From Lautropia sp. (lineage in GTDB: Bacteria > Pseudomonadota > Gammaproteobacteria > Burkholderiales > Burkholderiaceae_E), in assembly GCA_013813615.1 (NCBI GenBank), contig JACCRJ010000061.1, forward strand, positions 1 through 5,798: a stretch of DNA of 5,798 nt, in the 5' to 3' direction. The notes under the pieces are model-generated. The model did no database searches, had not been told where the DNA came from, and was given only the letters and a program-made list of their open reading frames with translations. The position numbers and the translations under genes were made by a program. Positions 5,006-5,798 of this stretch are shown in pieces. The first letter of the stretch is position 1. The number at the start of each line of letters is the position of its first letter.

Positions 5006-5395
5006 ATGCTGCGCCGACTCCTGGAGGCCCGGCTGCTCGGCGCACGCCGCGTGGCCGCGGAAGTCGTCGACGGTCTCGACGACCGGGCAAAGCTGTTTGC
5101 GCTGGAAATGGCTGCCGAGCAGCAGCGGCTGACCAAACTGGCGGTGCTTGCCCTGGTAGCGCTGATCGTCTCGGCTCTCGCCGTGGTCTGGGCAGCCGCG
5201 ACGGTGGTTGCGCTGACCTGGGATACCGAATGGCGGCATTTCACGCTGCTGGCGCTGCTGGCATTCTGGATACTTGCTGCGGCCGGTCTATGCCTCAAGG
5301 CAAGGACCATGCTGAAAGCGGGGGGAAATGCGTTCAGGCTCAGCCGGCAGGTCGCAGCCGAAGATTTCAGCCGGCTTCGGGAAATTCTCCGATGA
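5006..5395 (+). CDS. YqjE-like 'phage holin family' two-helix membrane protein
   Basis: 129 residues. The ATG at 5006 begins MLRRLLEARLLGARR, an amphipathic start, and agrees with the usual ~130-residue length; the longer frame opening at 4913 overlaps DUF883 coding sequence and is rejected. Residues 1-44 are helical and charged (DDRAKLFALEMAAEQQRL is typical of this family). Two hydrophobic helices follow at ~45-70 and ~79-97, joined by a short WDTEWRH loop, then a basic cytoplasmic tail. Database labels for this family mention phage holin superfamily III, but the chromosomal context beside DUF883 points to a YqjE-type envelope protein of unknown function, not a lysis gene. The ribosome binding site is weak, suggesting coupling to DUF883. 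The stop overlaps the next start (ATGA). Confidence 0.85.
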   Translation: MLRRLLEARLLGARRVAAEVVDGLDDRAKLFALEMAAEQQRLTKLAVLALVALIVSALAVVWAAATVVALTWDTEWRHFTLLALLAFWILAAAGLCLKARTMLKAGGNAFRLSRQVAAEDFSRLREILR

Positions 5396-5798
5396 GTTCG
5401 CCGAAGGACACGGCTGCAGATGTTTTCGACCGGATCAACCGCAGCCGGGACGGCGTCGGCCAGGCACCGCTCATGAACGTTTCGCCGGCTCACCCACTGC
5501 CATTTCAGCGCCCCCCCGCATCGCCAGGCCGCCGCATCGACCAGGTGTTTTTCGACGAGCCGGACTTGCTGCCTTCAAAGGCCGGGGCTGCCGCTGCCGA
5601 CACCTTCCCCCGCAGCGCTACCATGCGGGCCATTCTCAAGCATCCGGTGCTTGCGCTCGGCCTCGGTCTTCCGGCGGCCGGTCTACTGATGACATCACCA
5701 GGGGCCCGGCGAATGTTGGCGGGAGCGCTGCGGATCGGGACGCTACCGGAGTTGACCCACCTCTTGCATCTTTCCGCCGCGGCGACCCGGGGCAACCC
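5392..5798 (+). CDS. Third gene of the DUF883 operon, putative membrane protein (partial, 3' end outside window)
   Basis: The ATG at 5392 overlaps the TGA of the YqjE-like gene in the classic ATGA arrangement, and the frame stays open for 135 codons to the window edge. Residues 1-77 are polar and Pro/Ala-rich, with no domain I recognise. Residues ~85-101 (HPVLALGLGLPAAGLL) form one likely membrane helix, followed by a basic GARRM segment and a Leu/Ala-rich region. Its position matches that of yqjK, the third gene after yqjD and yqjE in enterobacteria, but no clear sequence similarity to YqjK can be claimed. Membership of the operon is the main evidence for a related envelope role. A run of seven C (5511-5517) lies early in the gene and could slip or be misread. 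Confidence 0.75.
   Translation, partial: MSSPKDTAADVFDRINRSRDGVGQAPLMNVSPAHPLPFQRPPASPGRRIDQVFFDEPDLLPSKAGAAAADTFPRSATMRAILKHPVLALGLGLPAAGLLMTSPGARRMLAGALRIGTLPELTHLLHLSAAATRGN

Noticed and set aside
5006..5395. Phage or prophage signature from the holin-family protein
   Set aside because: No other phage gene is present, and the DUF883 neighbour and two-helix form match the chromosomal YqjE type.

Overview
The window comes from a GC-rich (roughly 65%) chromosome. Codon use, the exported PRC-barrel protein, the NtrC-type regulator and the YqjD/YqjE-like pair all fit a proteobacterium, most likely a betaproteobacterium of the Burkholderiales type; this assignment is inferred from protein style only. 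There are no rRNA, tRNA, CRISPR, transposase or phage structural genes.

Layout. At the left edge is the C-terminal tail of an unidentified plus-strand gene (1-84), convergent with a minus-strand block. Read leftward, that block contains a cytoplasmic histidine-kinase-like protein with an intact H-box but a decayed ATP-binding domain (4348-3467). Next comes a full NtrC-type sigma-54 response regulator (receiver, AAA+, Fis-type HTH; 3262-1664). Last is a tight two-gene unit of a stand-alone receiver protein (1516-1085) and an exported protein with two PRC-barrel domains and a Gly/Ala/Ser/Pro-rich tail (1068-94). Divergently, on the plus strand, is a three-gene unit: a DUF883/YqjD/ElaB-type tail-anchored protein (4582-4995), a YqjE-like 'phage holin family' two-helix membrane protein (5006-5395), and a third membrane-protein gene (5392-5798). 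The third gene overlaps its neighbour by 4 bp (ATGA) and runs off the right edge.

How it may work together. The kinase-like protein and the NtrC-type regulator would make a phosphorelay, with the single-domain receiver as a third phospho-acceptor. Sequences resembling sigma-54 (-24/-12) promoters lie in all three intergenic regions. One lies before the DUF883 operon (4466-4481). One lies before the receiver/PRC unit (1551-1566) and matches on both strands, the plus-strand match being near-perfect. A weaker one lies before the regulator gene itself (3401-3415). The most economical reading is a self-contained signalling module in which the NtrC-type protein switches on an envelope-protein operon on each side. 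The promoter and target assignments are inferred from motifs and gene order and are untested.

The most unusual points are the degenerate kinase, the two-sided sigma-54 motif, and the coupling of a cytoplasmic receiver to a periplasmic PRC-barrel protein.
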